49,089 bases of DNA from Stutzerimonas stutzeri (GTDB lineage Bacteria > Pseudomonadota > Gammaproteobacteria > Pseudomonadales > Pseudomonadaceae). The stretch is from positions 1 through 49,089 of the forward strand of contig NZ_JAMOII010000026.1 in the NCBI RefSeq assembly GCF_024448985.1, written 5' to 3'. The position numbers were made by a program, and so were the translations under genes. Positions 7,748-16,045 of this stretch are shown piece by piece (within the stretch, counting starts at the first letter, position 1; every line of letters begins with the position of its first letter). The notes below the pieces were generated by a model. The model was not told the DNA's origin. It worked only from the letters and a program-made list of their open reading frames with translations, and did not search any database.

Positions 7748-9487
7748 TCAACGCTCTTGCTCCCAAGACTTGATCAGCTCGTCATAGCTGACGGTCTGGC
7801 CTTGAGGTTTTTCGTTCTCCAGTTTGGGTTTGGGCGAGCCAGGCTGGCTAAGCCAGTACTCTGGATCACGCGGTTCGTTGAGCTTGGGTCCGCACTTCGT
7901 CTGTACATTGGCACGTTCCAGCCGAGCCATCATGGTGTCCTGTGCTTCGGCAAGACCATCCAACGCTTCCTGGGGCGTCTTGTCACCGCTCGCCGCTTCG
8001 GCGATGTATTGCCACCAGAGTTGCGCCAGACGTGGGTAATCCGGCACGTTGGTTCCGGTTGGTGTCCACTGCACTCGCGCAGGGCTGCGGTAGAACTCGA
8101 CGAGGCCGCCCAGCTTTGGCGCCGCTTCGGTCATGGCTTCGGAGTTGATGTCCGACTCACGAATCGGCGTCAGCCCCACCAGCGTTTTCTTCAGCGACAC
8201 GGTTTTCGCGACGGTGAATTGCGCATATAGCCATGCCGCCAGACGGCGCTTCTCAGGAGTGGAGTCAAGGAAGGTCCAGGAACCAGCATCCTGATACCCG
8301 AGCTTCATGCCCTCCTCCCAATACGGGCCTTTAGGTGACGGAGCCATCCGCCACTTGGGCGTGCCATCCTCGTTAACTACGGGCAGACCCGGTTTGGTCA
8401 TGTCAGCCGTGAAGGCCGTGTACCAGAAAATCTGCTGGGCGATGGCGCCTTGTGCCGGCACAGGGCCGGACTCGGAGAACGTCATACCCTGCGCTTCTCG
8501 CGGTGCATATTCGCGCATCCAATCGACATATTTTTGCGTGGCATAAACTGCGGCAGGGCCATTGGTGGCGCCACCTCGCGCGACGCTCGAGCCGACCGGA
8601 TGGCAATCCTCGACACGGATGCCCCACTCGTCCACTGGCAGACCGTTTGGGAGCCCCTTGTCGCCCGCGCCAGCCATGGAGAACCAGGCATCGGTGAAGC
8701 GCCAGCCAAGCGATGGATCTTTCTTGCCGTAGTCCATGTGGCCATAGACGCGCTGCCCATCGATCTCTTTGACGTGTTTGCTGAAGAATTCGGCGATGTC
8801 TTCATAAGCGGACCAGTTCACTGGCACGCCGAGCTCGTATCCGTAGCGTTCCTTGAATTGCTGCTTGAGATCATCACGCTCGAACCAGTCGGCACGGAAC
8901 CAGTAGAGGTTGGCGAACTGCTGAACCGGCAACTGGTAGATTTTGCCGTCCGGCCCGGTGGTGAAGGAAATGCCGATGAAGTCATCCAGGTCAAGCGTGG
9001 GCAGCGTGTAATCCTTGGCTTCACCTTCGATCATGTCGCTGATGGCGACTGCCTTTCCGTAACGGAAATGCGTGCCGATCAGATCCGAGTCGTTGATGTA
9101 GCCGTCATAGATGTTCTTGCCGGATTGCATCTGCGTCTGCAGTTTCTCGACGACATCGCCCTCTTGCATCAGGTCATGCCGCAGCTTGATACCGGTAATT
9201 TCACTGAACGCCCTCGCCAGGGTTTTCGACTCATATTCATGGGTGGTGATGGTTTCCGACGCTACGTTGATTTCCATTCCTCGGAAAGGCTCGGCGGCCT
9301 TGATGAACCAGCGCAACTCCTCCATCTGCTGTTCCGGCGAAAGGGTCGAAGGGTTGAATTCCGACTCGATCCATTTTTTCGCCGCATCTTCATAGGCATC
9401 GGCCCATGCCGTTCCTGCCATGCCGGACAACGTCAGCAAGGCCGTGAGCGCCATGCCATGTCGGGTGTTGTTTTTATTCTCGAACAT
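7748..9487 (-). CDS. ABC transporter solute-binding protein (glycerol/carbohydrate type)
   Basis: This 579-residue periplasmic binding protein is unusually long for family 1 (most are 400-450). I chose the ATG at 9487 because AGGAGG lies five bases upstream; an in-frame GTG lies two codons earlier. A signal peptide is visible (basic start KNNTRHG, core ALTALLTLSGMAGTAWA, cut before DAYED). The mature protein is tryptophan-rich and carries repeated family-1 features such as GKIYQLPVQQFANLYWFRADWF. It is the last gene of the importer operon, after the DUF2160 protein. This gene content matches glycerol ABC importers (GlpV-type) described in rhizobia and a similar P. putida locus. The substrate here is inference. 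Confidence 0.85.
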   Translation of the reverse strand: MFENKNNTRHGMALTALLTLSGMAGTAWADAYEDAAKKWIESEFNPSTLSPEQQMEELRWFIKAAEPFRGMEINVASETITTHEYESKTLARAFSEITGIKLRHDLMQEGDVVEKLQTQMQSGKNIYDGYINDSDLIGTHFRYGKAVAISDMIEGEAKDYTLPTLDLDDFIGISFTTGPDGKIYQLPVQQFANLYWFRADWFERDDLKQQFKERYGYELGVPVNWSAYEDIAEFFSKHVKEIDGQRVYGHMDYGKKDPSLGWRFTDAWFSMAGAGDKGLPNGLPVDEWGIRVEDCHPVGSSVARGGATNGPAAVYATQKYVDWMREYAPREAQGMTFSESGPVPAQGAIAQQIFWYTAFTADMTKPGLPVVNEDGTPKWRMAPSPKGPYWEEGMKLGYQDAGSWTFLDSTPEKRRLAAWLYAQFTVAKTVSLKKTLVGLTPIRESDINSEAMTEAAPKLGGLVEFYRSPARVQWTPTGTNVPDYPRLAQLWWQYIAEAASGDKTPQEALDGLAEAQDTMMARLERANVQTKCGPKLNEPRDPEYWLSQPGSPKPKLENEKPQGQTVSYDELIKSWEQER

Positions 9488-9530
9488 ACACACCTCCTTT
9501 GGGTTTTTCGGAGGGGACGAACCACGCGGT

Positions 9531-9803
9531 TCAACCCCAGCGCATCACTGCAAACAACCAGACGAGAGACAGCGCGGACGCTATCCAGATGCTCCAGTCG
9601 GTCAGCCCTATCAGCAGAAGATGCCAATAGGCACTGCCCAAAAGTCCAATGAACAATCGATCGCCACGCGTAGTGACGATAGGCAGAAAACCCTTGCGTG
9701 GCATGCAAGGCCTTCTAAGTTCCCACACACTCATCAGCGCAAGCATCAGGCCGATTGCGGTGAAAAAGGCTGCTGTTGGTGTGGTCCAGGCCATCCAGCT
9801 CAT
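9531..9803 (-). CDS. DUF2160 small membrane protein of the ABC cassette
   Basis: A 90-residue protein with three hydrophobic segments: about 10-28 (TAAFFTAIGLMLALMSVWE), about 50-68 (FIGLLGSAYWHLLLIGL) and about 70-88. Tryptophans cluster at the membrane edges and a basic patch (RRPCMPRKG) lies between helices 1 and 2. It matches the DUF2160 family as I know it, which is almost confined to glycerol-type ABC transporter operons. It lies between the second permease and the binding protein. Its role is unknown; an accessory subunit of the permease complex is plausible. Confidence 0.85.
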   Translation of the reverse strand: MSWMAWTTPTAAFFTAIGLMLALMSVWELRRPCMPRKGFLPIVTTRGDRLFIGLLGSAYWHLLLIGLTDWSIWIASALSLVWLFAVMRWG

Positions 9804-9813
9804 GTGTGATCTC

Positions 9814-10614
9814 CTATACCCGACCGAGGGCGAAGCCCTTGGCCACGTGATTGCGGACGAACCAGATCACCAGCATGCCTGGCAGAATTGTCAGCACGCC
9901 GGCAGCTGCCAGCACGCCCCAGTCGATCCCTGACGCCGAAACGGTACGGGTCATTACCGAGACGATGGGTTTGGCATCCACCGACGTCAGCGTGCGCGCC
10001 AGCAATAGCTCGACCCAGGAAAACATGAAGCAGAAGAAGGCCGTCACGCCGATCCCCGAGCCGATCAGCGGAATGAAAATTTTCACGAAGAATCTGGGAA
10101 AACTGTAGCCGTCGATGTAAGCGGTTTCGTCAATTTCCTTCGGTACGCCGGACATGAAGCCTTCGAGGATCCAAACCGCGAGCGGCACATTGAACAGGCA
10201 GTGCGCCAGGGCCACCGCAATGTGCGTATCGAACAGCCCGATCGAAGAATAGAGCTGGAAGAACGGCAACAAGAACACTGCAGGCGGTGCCATGCGGTTG
10301 GTCAGCAGCCAAAAGAACAGGTGCTTATCGCCCAGGAAGCGAAAGCGGGAAAAGGCATAGGCAGCTGGCAAGGCCACGGTCAGCGAGATGATCGTGTTGA
10401 GGCACACGTAGTACAGCGAGTTGATATAGCCGCTATACCAGCTGCGATCGGTGAAGATCACCCTGTAGTTGTCCAGCGTGAGATCACGCGGCCAGAGCGT
10501 AAGTCCACCAAGGATCTCGGTGTTGCTCTTGAACGACATGTTGACCAGCCAGTAGATCGGCACCATCAGAAAGGCGATATAGAGGATCAGTACCAGTCGC
10601 TTGCGCAGGTTCAT
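9814..10614 (-). CDS. Carbohydrate ABC transporter permease (second, MalG-like)
   Basis: A 266-residue inner-membrane subunit with six predicted helices. Starting at ATG 10614 (MNLRKRLVLILYIAF) places GAGGAG about eight bases upstream. A longer start at 10644 would overlap the previous gene. The ATPase-docking EAA loop is EIDETAYIDGYSFPRFFVKIFIP near residue 170. SFKSNTEILGG after helix 1 is typical of MalG/UgpE relatives. It pairs with the permease encoded just upstream to form a heterodimeric channel. Confidence 0.9.
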   Translation of the reverse strand: MNLRKRLVLILYIAFLMVPIYWLVNMSFKSNTEILGGLTLWPRDLTLDNYRVIFTDRSWYSGYINSLYYVCLNTIISLTVALPAAYAFSRFRFLGDKHLFFWLLTNRMAPPAVFLLPFFQLYSSIGLFDTHIAVALAHCLFNVPLAVWILEGFMSGVPKEIDETAYIDGYSFPRFFVKIFIPLIGSGIGVTAFFCFMFSWVELLLARTLTSVDAKPIVSVMTRTVSASGIDWGVLAAAGVLTILPGMLVIWFVRNHVAKGFALGRV

Positions 10615-10627
10615 CAGCGGCTCCTCC

Positions 10628-11491
10628 TCATTTCTGGTCGCCATGGGTCATGGCTGTATAGAACAGCCAGGACACCAGCAAGATGATCAGGAAATAGATC
10701 AGCGAAAACGCCGCCGCAGGGCCCAGATCGAACTGCCCAACCGCCATCTTCGTCAGCGTCTGACTGAGGAACGTCGTGGCGTTGCCCGGTCCGCCGCCGG
10801 TGAGCACGAACGGCTCGGTATAGATCATGAAACTGTCCATGAAACGCAGCATCACCGCGATCAGCAATACGCTTTTAAGCTTGGGCAACTGGATGTAGCG
10901 GAACACCGCCCAGGATGACGCCCTGTCGATACGCGCCGCTTGATAGTAGGCATCAGGAATGGCTCGTAGACCTGAATAGCACAGCAGCGCGACCAAAGAG
11001 GTCCAGTGCCAGACGTCCATGACGAGCACCGTCACCCAGGCGTCCCGAGTGTTGGACGCATAGTTATAGTCAATGCCCAGTTCACGAAGGCCGTAGCCCA
11101 ACAGGCCAATGTCGGCGCGGCCGAAGATCTGCCAGATGGTGCCAACCACGTTCCAGGGAATCAGCAGTGGAATCGCCATCACGATCAAGCACAGCGAAGC
11201 CCAGCGGCCGCGGGTTGGCATGGTCAGCGCGACCGCGATACCTAGCGGTATTTCGATCAACAGCACACAGCCGGAGAAGATGAACTGCCGCAGCAATGAA
11301 TCATGCAGGCGGGGGTCGTGAAGAATCTGGCGATACCAGTCCGCACCGACGAAGAACCGCGTCGAGGAATCGAAGATGTCCTGAACTGAGTAGTTCACCA
11401 CGGTCATCATCGGCAGGATGGCGCTGAAGGCAACCAGCAGAAATACCGGCAGCACCAGCCACCAGGCACGATTGTTATGAATTTTGGTCAT
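10628..11491 (-). CDS. Carbohydrate ABC transporter permease (first, MalF/UgpA-like)
   Basis: A 287-residue membrane subunit: helix 1 WWLVLPVFLLVAFSAILPM, then a periplasmic loop, five more helices, and an EAA-type docking loop IPDAYYQAARIDRASSWAVFRYIQLPKLK near residue 185. The start ATG at 11491 overlaps the stop of the upstream ATPase gene (ATGA), and the stop lies 13 bases before the second permease, so all are one transcript. It is homologous to UgpA-type permeases. Confidence 0.9.
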   Translation of the reverse strand: MTKIHNNRAWWLVLPVFLLVAFSAILPMMTVVNYSVQDIFDSSTRFFVGADWYRQILHDPRLHDSLLRQFIFSGCVLLIEIPLGIAVALTMPTRGRWASLCLIVMAIPLLIPWNVVGTIWQIFGRADIGLLGYGLRELGIDYNYASNTRDAWVTVLVMDVWHWTSLVALLCYSGLRAIPDAYYQAARIDRASSWAVFRYIQLPKLKSVLLIAVMLRFMDSFMIYTEPFVLTGGGPGNATTFLSQTLTKMAVGQFDLGPAAAFSLIYFLIILLVSWLFYTAMTHGDQK

Positions 11492-12585
11492 GCCTGCTCC
11501 TCCACCAGCCGATCATCGGCATAGAGCATCAGCCACTGCGCGGGAAAGCCCACCCAGGCCTGCCCTCTAGGTACCGGCTGGTCCTCAGGCAGGCGCGCTT
11601 TGATCAGCTGCGCTTTCAGGCGGAGCGTGAGAATCTTGTAGGTGCCCAGATCCTCTACCCGGATGATCTCGGCCTGCATTCCGCCGATTGGTCGCTCTTC
11701 GGTTACCTGAACGAACTCCGGGCGGATACCTATCTGCAGACGAGCCGAGCCAATGTGATGCAGCCTTGCTGCCAGCGCGTCGTTCAGCGGAACGTGCAGA
11801 TCATCGAAGCCGACCCCGCCCTCCTCGGCATGCACTTCGATCAGGTTCATCCCTGGGCTGCCGACAAAGAAGCCGACAAATGTGTGCTGCGGCCGCTCAA
11901 ACAGCTCGCGCGGCGTGCCGAACTGAACGATCTGTCCGCCATGCATCACAGCGATCTTGTCGGCGAAGGTCGAAGCCTCCAGCTGATCGTGGGTGACATA
12001 GATCATGGTGATATTGAACTGCTCGTGGATCTGCTTGAGCTTGCGCCGCAGTTTCCATTTCAGGTGAGGGTCAATCACCGTGAGCGGCTCGTCGAAAAGA
12101 ATTGCGGACACGTCGTCGCGCACCAACCCTCGGCCCATCGATACCTTTTGTTTTTCGTCCGCGGTCAGGTTGCTGGCTCTACGCTTGAGCAAGGGATGTA
12201 AATCGAGCACCTCCGCAATCTCATGGACCTTGCTGGTGACTCGCGACTCCGGGACACCCTGGTTGCGTAACGGGAAGGCCAGGTTGTCGAACACCGTCAT
12301 GGTGTCGTAAACGACCGGAAACTGGAAAACCTGGGCGATATTGCGCTGTTCGGGCGTCAGCTTGTTCACTTCACGGGCATCGAACAGCACCTGGCCTTCA
12401 GAGGGGCTGAGCAACCCGGAAATGATGTTGAGCAGAGTGGACTTGCCACAGCCGGAGGGGCCCAGCAGCGCATAAGCCCCACCCTGCTCCCATACATGGT
12501 CCATTTCGCGAATGGCATAGTCCGACGCGCCATGCGGATGCGAGCTGTAACTATGGGCAAGGTTCTGCAAACGAATCTCCGCCAT
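11488..12585 (-). CDS. ABC transporter ATPase with degenerate signature motif
   Basis: A 365-residue UgpC/MalK-type ATPase with a C-terminal OB/TOBE region (from about 240). Walker A GPSGCGKST (42-50), Q-loop FQFP, Walker B AILFDEP (161-167) and switch histidine H199 in YVTHDQLEA are all intact. The signature LSGGQ is replaced by LTADE (140-144). In the dimer this subunit supplies a good Walker/H-loop face and a poor signature face, complementary to its partner encoded upstream. It lies second in the operon, nine bases after the first ATPase gene. Confidence 0.9.
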   Translation of the reverse strand: MAEIRLQNLAHSYSSHPHGASDYAIREMDHVWEQGGAYALLGPSGCGKSTLLNIISGLLSPSEGQVLFDAREVNKLTPEQRNIAQVFQFPVVYDTMTVFDNLAFPLRNQGVPESRVTSKVHEIAEVLDLHPLLKRRASNLTADEKQKVSMGRGLVRDDVSAILFDEPLTVIDPHLKWKLRRKLKQIHEQFNITMIYVTHDQLEASTFADKIAVMHGGQIVQFGTPRELFERPQHTFVGFFVGSPGMNLIEVHAEEGGVGFDDLHVPLNDALAARLHHIGSARLQIGIRPEFVQVTEERPIGGMQAEIIRVEDLGTYKILTLRLKAQLIKARLPEDQPVPRGQAWVGFPAQWLMLYADDRLVEEQA

Positions 12586-12594
12586 GTTAACTCC

Positions 12595-13677
12595 TCAGAT
12601 GCGTCGGGCCGGCGCCTGTGCCAACTGGCCGGCCGCATCGAACACGAACAGCTTGTGGGTCGGGATGTACACGCGGATTGGAGAATCCACGGCATAGTCG
12701 TGCACGCCCTGGAGATGCAGCACCAGGCTGAAATGCTCGTTGCGTACGTGCAGGAACGTTTCCGAACCGCTGATTTCCGCGAGCTCGACCGCACCGGAAA
12801 CTTCGAGGTCATCATCATTGGATGGCACCAGGCCAATGTGACTGGGCCGGATACCGAAACGATATTGCCCTTCGCCCAGATCTCGCAGATCGGCGTTGAG
12901 GGGGAAATGCATGCAGTCCTGAAAGCTGACTTCATTGGCAGCAATCTGCCCTGATAACAGATTGATCGGCGGCTCTGAGAACAGCTCGGCGCTAAGCATC
13001 TGACTCGGACGGTGATAAACGTCGGACGTCGGGCCGCTCTGAATTACCCGCCCTTCATGCAGCACCGTTGCGGTACCACCTAGCGCCAACGCCTCGTTAG
13101 GCTCGGTAGTGGCGTAGACGGCAATGCTGCGTCGAGTCTTGAACAGCTCACGCATCTCCTGACGGAGTTCCTCACGCAGCTTGTAGTCGAGGTTGACCAG
13201 AGGCTCGTCGAACAAAACCAGATCGGCATCTTTCACCAGTGCTCGAGCCATCGCAGTACGTTGCTGCTGACCGCCTGAAAGCTCTAAAGGATGGCGCTTT
13301 AGAAAACCTTCGATGTGCAGCATCTCGGCGGTTTCGCGTACCTTGCGCTCGATCTCCGCTTTGCTCACGCCTGCCTGCCGTAACGGTGAAGCAATATTCT
13401 CGAACACGGTGAGCGTCGGGTAGTTGATGAACTGCTGATACACCATCGACACGTTGCGCTTGCGCACCGGAACACCGGTTACGTCGGCGCCGTTCATCAG
13501 CACTCGCCCCTGGCTCGGCTTGTCGAGTCCTGCCATCAGACGCATCAGCGAGGTCTTGCCTGACAGGGTTCGCCCGATCAGTACGTTGAACGAACCGGGT
13601 TCGAAAACCAGGCTGGCATCGTCGATGTGTAGTTGCCCATCGACGGTTTTAGTGACGTGTTCCAGAGTGAGGGACAT
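12595..13677 (-). CDS. ABC transporter ATPase with degenerate H-loop
   Basis: A 360-residue UgpC/MalK-type ATPase and first gene of the operon, with AGAAGG before the ATG at 13677. Walker A is GRTLSGKT (35-42), signature LSGGQ (133-137) is canonical, and Walker B LVLFDEP (153-159) keeps the catalytic glutamate. The switch histidine is lost: the usual THDQ reads TTEP (190-193). The C-terminal part (from about 235) is a regulatory OB/TOBE domain. With the partner ATPase it would form one complete and one degenerate ATP site. Confidence 0.9.
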   Translation of the reverse strand: MSLTLEHVTKTVDGQLHIDDASLVFEPGSFNVLIGRTLSGKTSLMRLMAGLDKPSQGRVLMNGADVTGVPVRKRNVSMVYQQFINYPTLTVFENIASPLRQAGVSKAEIERKVRETAEMLHIEGFLKRHPLELSGGQQQRTAMARALVKDADLVLFDEPLVNLDYKLREELRQEMRELFKTRRSIAVYATTEPNEALALGGTATVLHEGRVIQSGPTSDVYHRPSQMLSAELFSEPPINLLSGQIAANEVSFQDCMHFPLNADLRDLGEGQYRFGIRPSHIGLVPSNDDDLEVSGAVELAEISGSETFLHVRNEHFSLVLHLQGVHDYAVDSPIRVYIPTHKLFVFDAAGQLAQAPARRI

Positions 13678-13711
13678 GCCGCAACCTTCTAGTTGTTATG
13701 CCAGGATGCGG

Positions 13712-13727
13712 AGCGAGATTCGTGCCA
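13712..13727 (-). promoter_or_regulatory. Sigma-54 promoter of the ABC importer operon
   Basis: On the minus strand TGGCACG-AATC-TCGCT matches the -24/-12 consensus TGGCACG-N4-TTGCW in 15 of 16 defined or free positions. The invariant GG and GC have correct spacing. The predicted start is near 13700, just before the first ATPase gene at 13677. A sigma-54 activator gene starts divergently 168 bases away. Confidence 0.85.
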
Positions 13728-13768
13728 GCATTCCCCGGCCGCTCTAAATAGGCGCTCGTTGCGAAAAG

Positions 13769-13840
13769 CACTGTCAACACGTGTTCAAAATGAACAATTC
13801 TGAACATTGACAGTGCGCAGAATTGAACAAGACTGTTCAA
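13769..13840. promoter_or_regulatory. Cluster of TGTTCA/TGAACA operators (probable enhancer sites)
   Basis: Nested palindromes lie between the two divergent genes: TGTTCA-AAA-TGAACA (13782-13796), another TGAACA at 13801-13806, and TTGAACA-AGAC-TGTTCAA (13823-13840). A wider pair, CACTGTCAA (13769-13777) and TTGACAGTG (13807-13815), brackets the first two. They lie about 45-115 bases upstream of the sigma-54 promoter, where activator-binding sites are expected. They also overlap the likely promoter of the regulator, so autoregulation is plausible. Confidence 0.75.
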
Positions 13841-13894
13841 ATCGCCGCGCGATACATCCAATAACAACAAGAATTGCACCTTCAGAGAGACCTC

Positions 13895-15763
13895 ATGGCC
13901 GACCCCGTCCAGCCCATCTCACACCAGGCTCTGGTAGAAGATTCATGGAGCCGCTGCGAACGCTATGGACTGAATCCGCTCAGTGTTCCCAGCTTCGGCC
14001 AACCAGCCGAGCAAGACGTCAACGCCCTGTTGGAAAGTCAGCGCAGCCTGGTCCAGACCACCCAGCGCGAAGTGCTTCCGTACTACGAAAACATCCTTTC
14101 GAATTCGAGCTGCCTGATTCTGCTGGCGGACAGCGGCGGGCAGCTGCTCGAATCCTGGGGCGACCGACGCTTCGTCGAACCGGCGCAGCAACGCGGCTTC
14201 AAGCCGGGAGCAAGCTGGATGGAGCGCGACACCGGTACCAATGCTATCGGCACTGCATTGGCCAGCGGACAGGCCGTGCACATTCAGCGCGACGAACACT
14301 TCCTCAAGGCCAATCGTTATCTTTCCGGCGCGGCCTCTCCGATTTTCGATGCGCAGCGCCAGCTGATCGCGGTACTCGACGTGTCTAGCGATAGCTACCT
14401 TCCTCCGTCGCACACGCTCGGCATGGTGAAGATGATGAGCCAGTCGGTGGAAAATCGGCTCATCCTCAACCTGTTCCATGACGACTACTTCCAGCTGACC
14501 TTCAATACGGGACAGGACAATCTGGACAGCCAGTGGGCGGGGCTGCTGGTGTTCGATGAGTCCGGGCTGATCGTGTCTGCAAACCGGCGTGCCGACAGCC
14601 TGCTCGGCGTTGCGCTGACGCGCACACGCATCGACATGTTGTTCGACGTTCCGCTGTTGCAGCTGCTCAACCAGCCGGAAGATCAACCCTTGATGCTACG
14701 AGCCCTGGGACGGCATCGCTTTCATGGTGTTGTGCGGCGTCCACAGAAACCATGCATTCAGCCGCGTGATTTTCGCCCCACCGTCAGATCAAAGAGCACC
14801 ATTGATCTAGCCAGCATTGATCAAGGCGACCCACAGGTCCACAAAGCGATACGCCAAGCCCAGATCATGCTGGAGAAGGACGTTCCAATCCTCGTGCATG
14901 GCGAAACCGGCGTCGGCAAAGAAGTGCTGGTCAAAGCGTTACACGCCGCTAGCTCGCGAGCAAACGCCCCGCTGATCGCCGTCAACTGCGCTGCAATTCC
15001 CAGCGAGCTGATCGAATCAGAACTGTTCGGTTACGAAAAAGGCGCTTTCACCGGAGCTAACCAGAAAGGCAATTTGGGCCTTATTCGCAAAGCAGACGGT
15101 GGCGTGCTGTTTCTTGACGAAATTGGTGATATGCCGCTGAGTCTGCAAGCGCGTTTGCTCCGCGTGTTGCAGGATCGCAGCGTCCAGCCGCTTGGCGGAG
15201 GTGAGTCTCTGCCGGTCGACTTTCGCCTTGTCTGTGCAACGAACCGCTCGCTGCGCCAGGAAGTCGAAAGCGGTCGTTTCCGCCAGGACCTGTTCTACCG
15301 TGTGAGCGGCCTGAGCGTGGAGCTGCCGCCGCTACGCGCCCGCAGCGACAAGCAGGCACTGATTCAGCGAATCTGGGAACAACATCGAGAACCCCGGCAA
15401 TGGGCCGGATTGAGCAGTGAAGTACAGCATTTGTTCGATCGCCATCCCTGGCCAGGAAACATTCGCCAATTGAGCAGCGTGATCCAGGTTGCGCTGGCGC
15501 TGGCCGACGATCAGCCGATCCGCCCGGAGCATTTGCCTGACGACTTCTTCGTAGATCTTAACGAAAGCGCCGAAAGTCGCGGAAGAACAGAGCCAACCCA
15601 TTCTATCGGCGTGGCGCCTTCGCTTTCGTTATCCACGAACCAGCCGCTGCGCTCACAGTTCGAAGCCTGTCGCGGCAACGTTTCGCACCTCGCCCGGCAT
15701 TTAGGCGTCAGCCGCAACACCCTCTACAAGCGCCTGCGGGCCGAAGGTCTTTATCCAGGTTAA
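13895..15763 (+). CDS. Sigma-54-dependent enhancer-binding regulator (AcoR-like, GAF-AAA-Fis)
   Basis: A 622-residue activator. I chose ATG 13895 because AGAGAG precedes it; a TTG seven codons upstream is weaker. Domains in order: GAF-like sensor about 70-185 (WMERDTGTNAIGTALASGQ, typical of AcoR relatives), PAS-like segment about 215-275, AAA+ domain about 305-540 with Walker A GETGVGKE, the sigma-54 contact loop GAFTGA near 383-388, Walker B VLFLDEIGD, and a Fis-type helix-turn-helix at the C-terminus (VSHLARHLGVSRNTLYKRL). It is divergent from the ABC importer operon, whose promoter is of the -24/-12 class. It very likely activates that operon in response to the transported compound or a product of it. 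Confidence 0.93.
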   Translation: MADPVQPISHQALVEDSWSRCERYGLNPLSVPSFGQPAEQDVNALLESQRSLVQTTQREVLPYYENILSNSSCLILLADSGGQLLESWGDRRFVEPAQQRGFKPGASWMERDTGTNAIGTALASGQAVHIQRDEHFLKANRYLSGAASPIFDAQRQLIAVLDVSSDSYLPPSHTLGMVKMMSQSVENRLILNLFHDDYFQLTFNTGQDNLDSQWAGLLVFDESGLIVSANRRADSLLGVALTRTRIDMLFDVPLLQLLNQPEDQPLMLRALGRHRFHGVVRRPQKPCIQPRDFRPTVRSKSTIDLASIDQGDPQVHKAIRQAQIMLEKDVPILVHGETGVGKEVLVKALHAASSRANAPLIAVNCAAIPSELIESELFGYEKGAFTGANQKGNLGLIRKADGGVLFLDEIGDMPLSLQARLLRVLQDRSVQPLGGGESLPVDFRLVCATNRSLRQEVESGRFRQDLFYRVSGLSVELPPLRARSDKQALIQRIWEQHREPRQWAGLSSEVQHLFDRHPWPGNIRQLSSVIQVALALADDQPIRPEHLPDDFFVDLNESAESRGRTEPTHSIGVAPSLSLSTNQPLRSQFEACRGNVSHLARHLGVSRNTLYKRLRAEGLYPG

Positions 15764-15842
15764 GTTCGCGGCATAGCGCTGTAGCGTTCCAACGAACCGA
15801 ATAGCGCCTGCCTTACGGGACCGGTAAAACGGTACGGCAGAT

Positions 15843-15933
15843 GTGGGGTGGGCTTTAGCCCACCGGCACACCTGATCGATTGTGGAGTGCTGACGGTTCG
15901 CGAGGCTGAAGCGGACGCTGCTTGGCCCCACCG
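15843..15933. repeat. Dispersed palindromic intergenic repeat, copy 1
   Basis: It begins GGTGGGCTTTAGCCCACC, a hairpin by itself, and ends in CTGAAGCGGACGCTGCTTGG then CCCCACC. The same plan, with closely similar ends and the internal CTGAAGCGGA, recurs at 42107-42183. It lies between the sigma-54 regulator and cysS, which face each other, so it may act as a transcription barrier. Confidence 0.65.
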
Positions 15934-16000
15934 GTCGAACAGGGACCGGTATAGCAGCCCTGTTTATCCGTATTGAGGGAAGCTTCCGTTCGCTTACCGG

Positions 16001-16029
16001 AAAACAAAAGAGACCGCACGCGGCGGCCT
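16001..16029 (-). terminator. Terminator after cysS
   Basis: On the minus strand the stem AGGCCGC/GCGGTCT (one G-T pair) with loop CGCGT is followed by CTTTTGTTTT. It lies 17 bases past the cysS stop. Confidence 0.7.
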
Positions 16030-16045
16030 CGATAGAGTGTGCAAC

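Noticed and set aside
8450-9652. 400-codon plus-strand frame opposite the solute-binding protein
   Set aside because: Antisense shadow; the minus strand has signal peptide, ribosome site and family features.
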